The position numbers and the translations under genes are program-made. This document shows positions 63,257-64,000 of a stretch of DNA of 64,000 nucleotides, piece by piece. Under the pieces are notes generated by a model. That model was not told the DNA's origin and did not search any database. It saw only the letters and a list, made by a program, of their open reading frames with translations. The stretch comes from Sunxiuqinia sp965230765 (GTDB taxonomy: Bacteria; Bacteroidota; Bacteroidia; Bacteroidales; Prolixibacteraceae), in NCBI GenBank assembly GCA_965230765.1, contig CBDDLR010000001.1:1054001-1118000 (forward strand), read 5' to 3'. Position 1 is the first letter of the stretch; the number at the start of each line of letters is the position of its first letter.

Positions 63257-64000
63257 AAAATAAACAAATCCATCAGGTTTTACCCATTTTTATTTTGCTG
63301 GTGATTGGGATTGTATCGTGTAAAGCCCCCAAGGTGGTCACGGTAGAAAAAGTGAGATCGATAAGCACCAACCGGCTAATCAAAAACATTGAAGACAATG
63401 CTTTTCAATACGATTGGCTTTCCATTAAACGGATTGCCTGTCAATACGAAACACCCGATGATAAAACTTCATTCCGGGCAAACCTAAAATCTGAAAAAGA
63501 TAACCGGGTATTGCTAACATTCAGTAAGTTAAATGTACCAGTTGGGCGGCTTTTGCTGACCCCTGACAGCGTAAAACTGATTAACTACCTGGATAAAAAC
63601 TATGTGTTGAAGGATTATGACTATTTGAGCAATATTGTCAATGCCGATTTAACCTTTGATGTGGTTCAATCCGTGCTGAGCAACAGTCCTTTTTCATACC
63701 GTGAAGATCCCCGGGACAATGATTACAAAGAATTTGTTTCATACATTGATTCAGGGATGTACGTGCTTCAATCAATAAAAATCAGGAAGCTTGATAAGAT
63801 TGAAAACAAAGGGAAGGAAGAAAAAATTGAACGTTATTTAAAGAAGTTGGAGGAAGATAATTTTGTTGTCCAATACTTGTATGTAGATCCAAATACCTTT
63901 AAAATAAGGGAAATTATTCTTGATGATAAATCAAACAACCGGAAGGTGAACATTGAATTTTCCGATTTTTCAGATTTGGAGTCCCAGCTTTATCCCGGGC
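63253..64000 (+). CDS. DUF4292 lipoprotein, truncated by the window end
   Basis: An open frame starting at TTG 63253, inside the TPR stop (ATTGA overlap), runs to the window edge for 249 codons. A lipobox 'IGIVSC' follows a short hydrophobic segment; 'LTFSKLNVPVGRLLLTPDSV' and 'FKIREIILDDKSNN' fit the DUF4292 family, which shares the lipoprotein-carrier (LolA/LolB-like) fold. Only the N-terminal part is seen. Confidence 0.75.
   Translation, partial: MKNKQIHQVLPIFILLVIGIVSCKAPKVVTVEKVRSISTNRLIKNIEDNAFQYDWLSIKRIACQYETPDDKTSFRANLKSEKDNRVLLTFSKLNVPVGRLLLTPDSVKLINYLDKNYVLKDYDYLSNIVNADLTFDVVQSVLSNSPFSYREDPRDNDYKEFVSYIDSGMYVLQSIKIRKLDKIENKGKEEKIERYLKKLEEDNFVVQYLYVDPNTFKIREIILDDKSNNRKVNIEFSDFSDLESQLYPG

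Overview
The window reads as a chromosome segment of a Bacteroidota bacterium (class Bacteroidia, plausibly Marinilabiliales-like; genus not resolvable). Supporting signs are TTTG/TAnnTTTG promoters, a C-terminal type IX secretion sorting domain, Alternative Complex III, TonB receptors with a carboxypeptidase-regulatory-like plug extension, DUF4175, DUF4421, DUF4292 and DUF5777 proteins, and the near absence of Shine-Dalgarno sequences. Most of it is housekeeping DNA with several accessory blocks.

Region 1 (1-6650): an AT-rich island ending beside a tRNA-Arg(CCU) gene. It carries an excisionase-like HTH protein, a II/X-type (filamentous phage/plasmid) replication protein, a fused AAA-ATPase/DUF4435 protein resembling PARIS AriA-AriB, a HEPN-like partner with an RX4H motif 3 bp downstream, and a two-helix pore protein between imperfect repeats. 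This is the best candidate for an undescribed defence system.

Region 2 (6700-10100): tRNA-Arg, then divergent trpB2 and trpS. A 29-codon ORF with a Trp-His-Trp run and an 11-bp hairpin precede trpB2, suggesting attenuation. Region 3 (10100-19100): a minus-strand methionine block running from a TTTG-N20-TACCTTTG promoter and SAM riboswitch through HcyBio, NIL-ferredoxin and UPF0280 (sulfide plus aspartate semialdehyde to homocysteine), then metH and metF. A 100-bp MITE-like repeat and a GIY-YIG gene sit inside it.

Region 4 (19100-28100): cysS; a nickel superoxide dismutase that appears to be exposed by signal peptidase instead of SodX; and a 6.5-kb PhoX-like (DUF839) type IX-secreted protein built from near-identical tandem half-domains. 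Region 5 (28100-37840): an electron-transfer operon with cytochrome c, an outer-membrane barrel, a lipoprotein with 15 CXC motifs fused to a haem domain, another monohaem cytochrome, and Alternative Complex III (hexahaem ActA, ActB, ActC, ActD and a fused ActF-ActE). Region 6 (37840-40465): a NikR-like regulator with two of four nickel ligands replaced, and a TonB receptor.

Region 7 (40500-64000): housekeeping genes tdh, exoA, rsgA, uvrC, apt, mnmG, ybeY, ruvB, rpiB, lutB, hemW and dut, with envelope and regulatory genes between them. A perfect parS-like palindrome lies between apt and mnmG. The last gene (DUF4292 lipoprotein) runs off the window. No rRNA, CRISPR array or intact transposase gene was seen.
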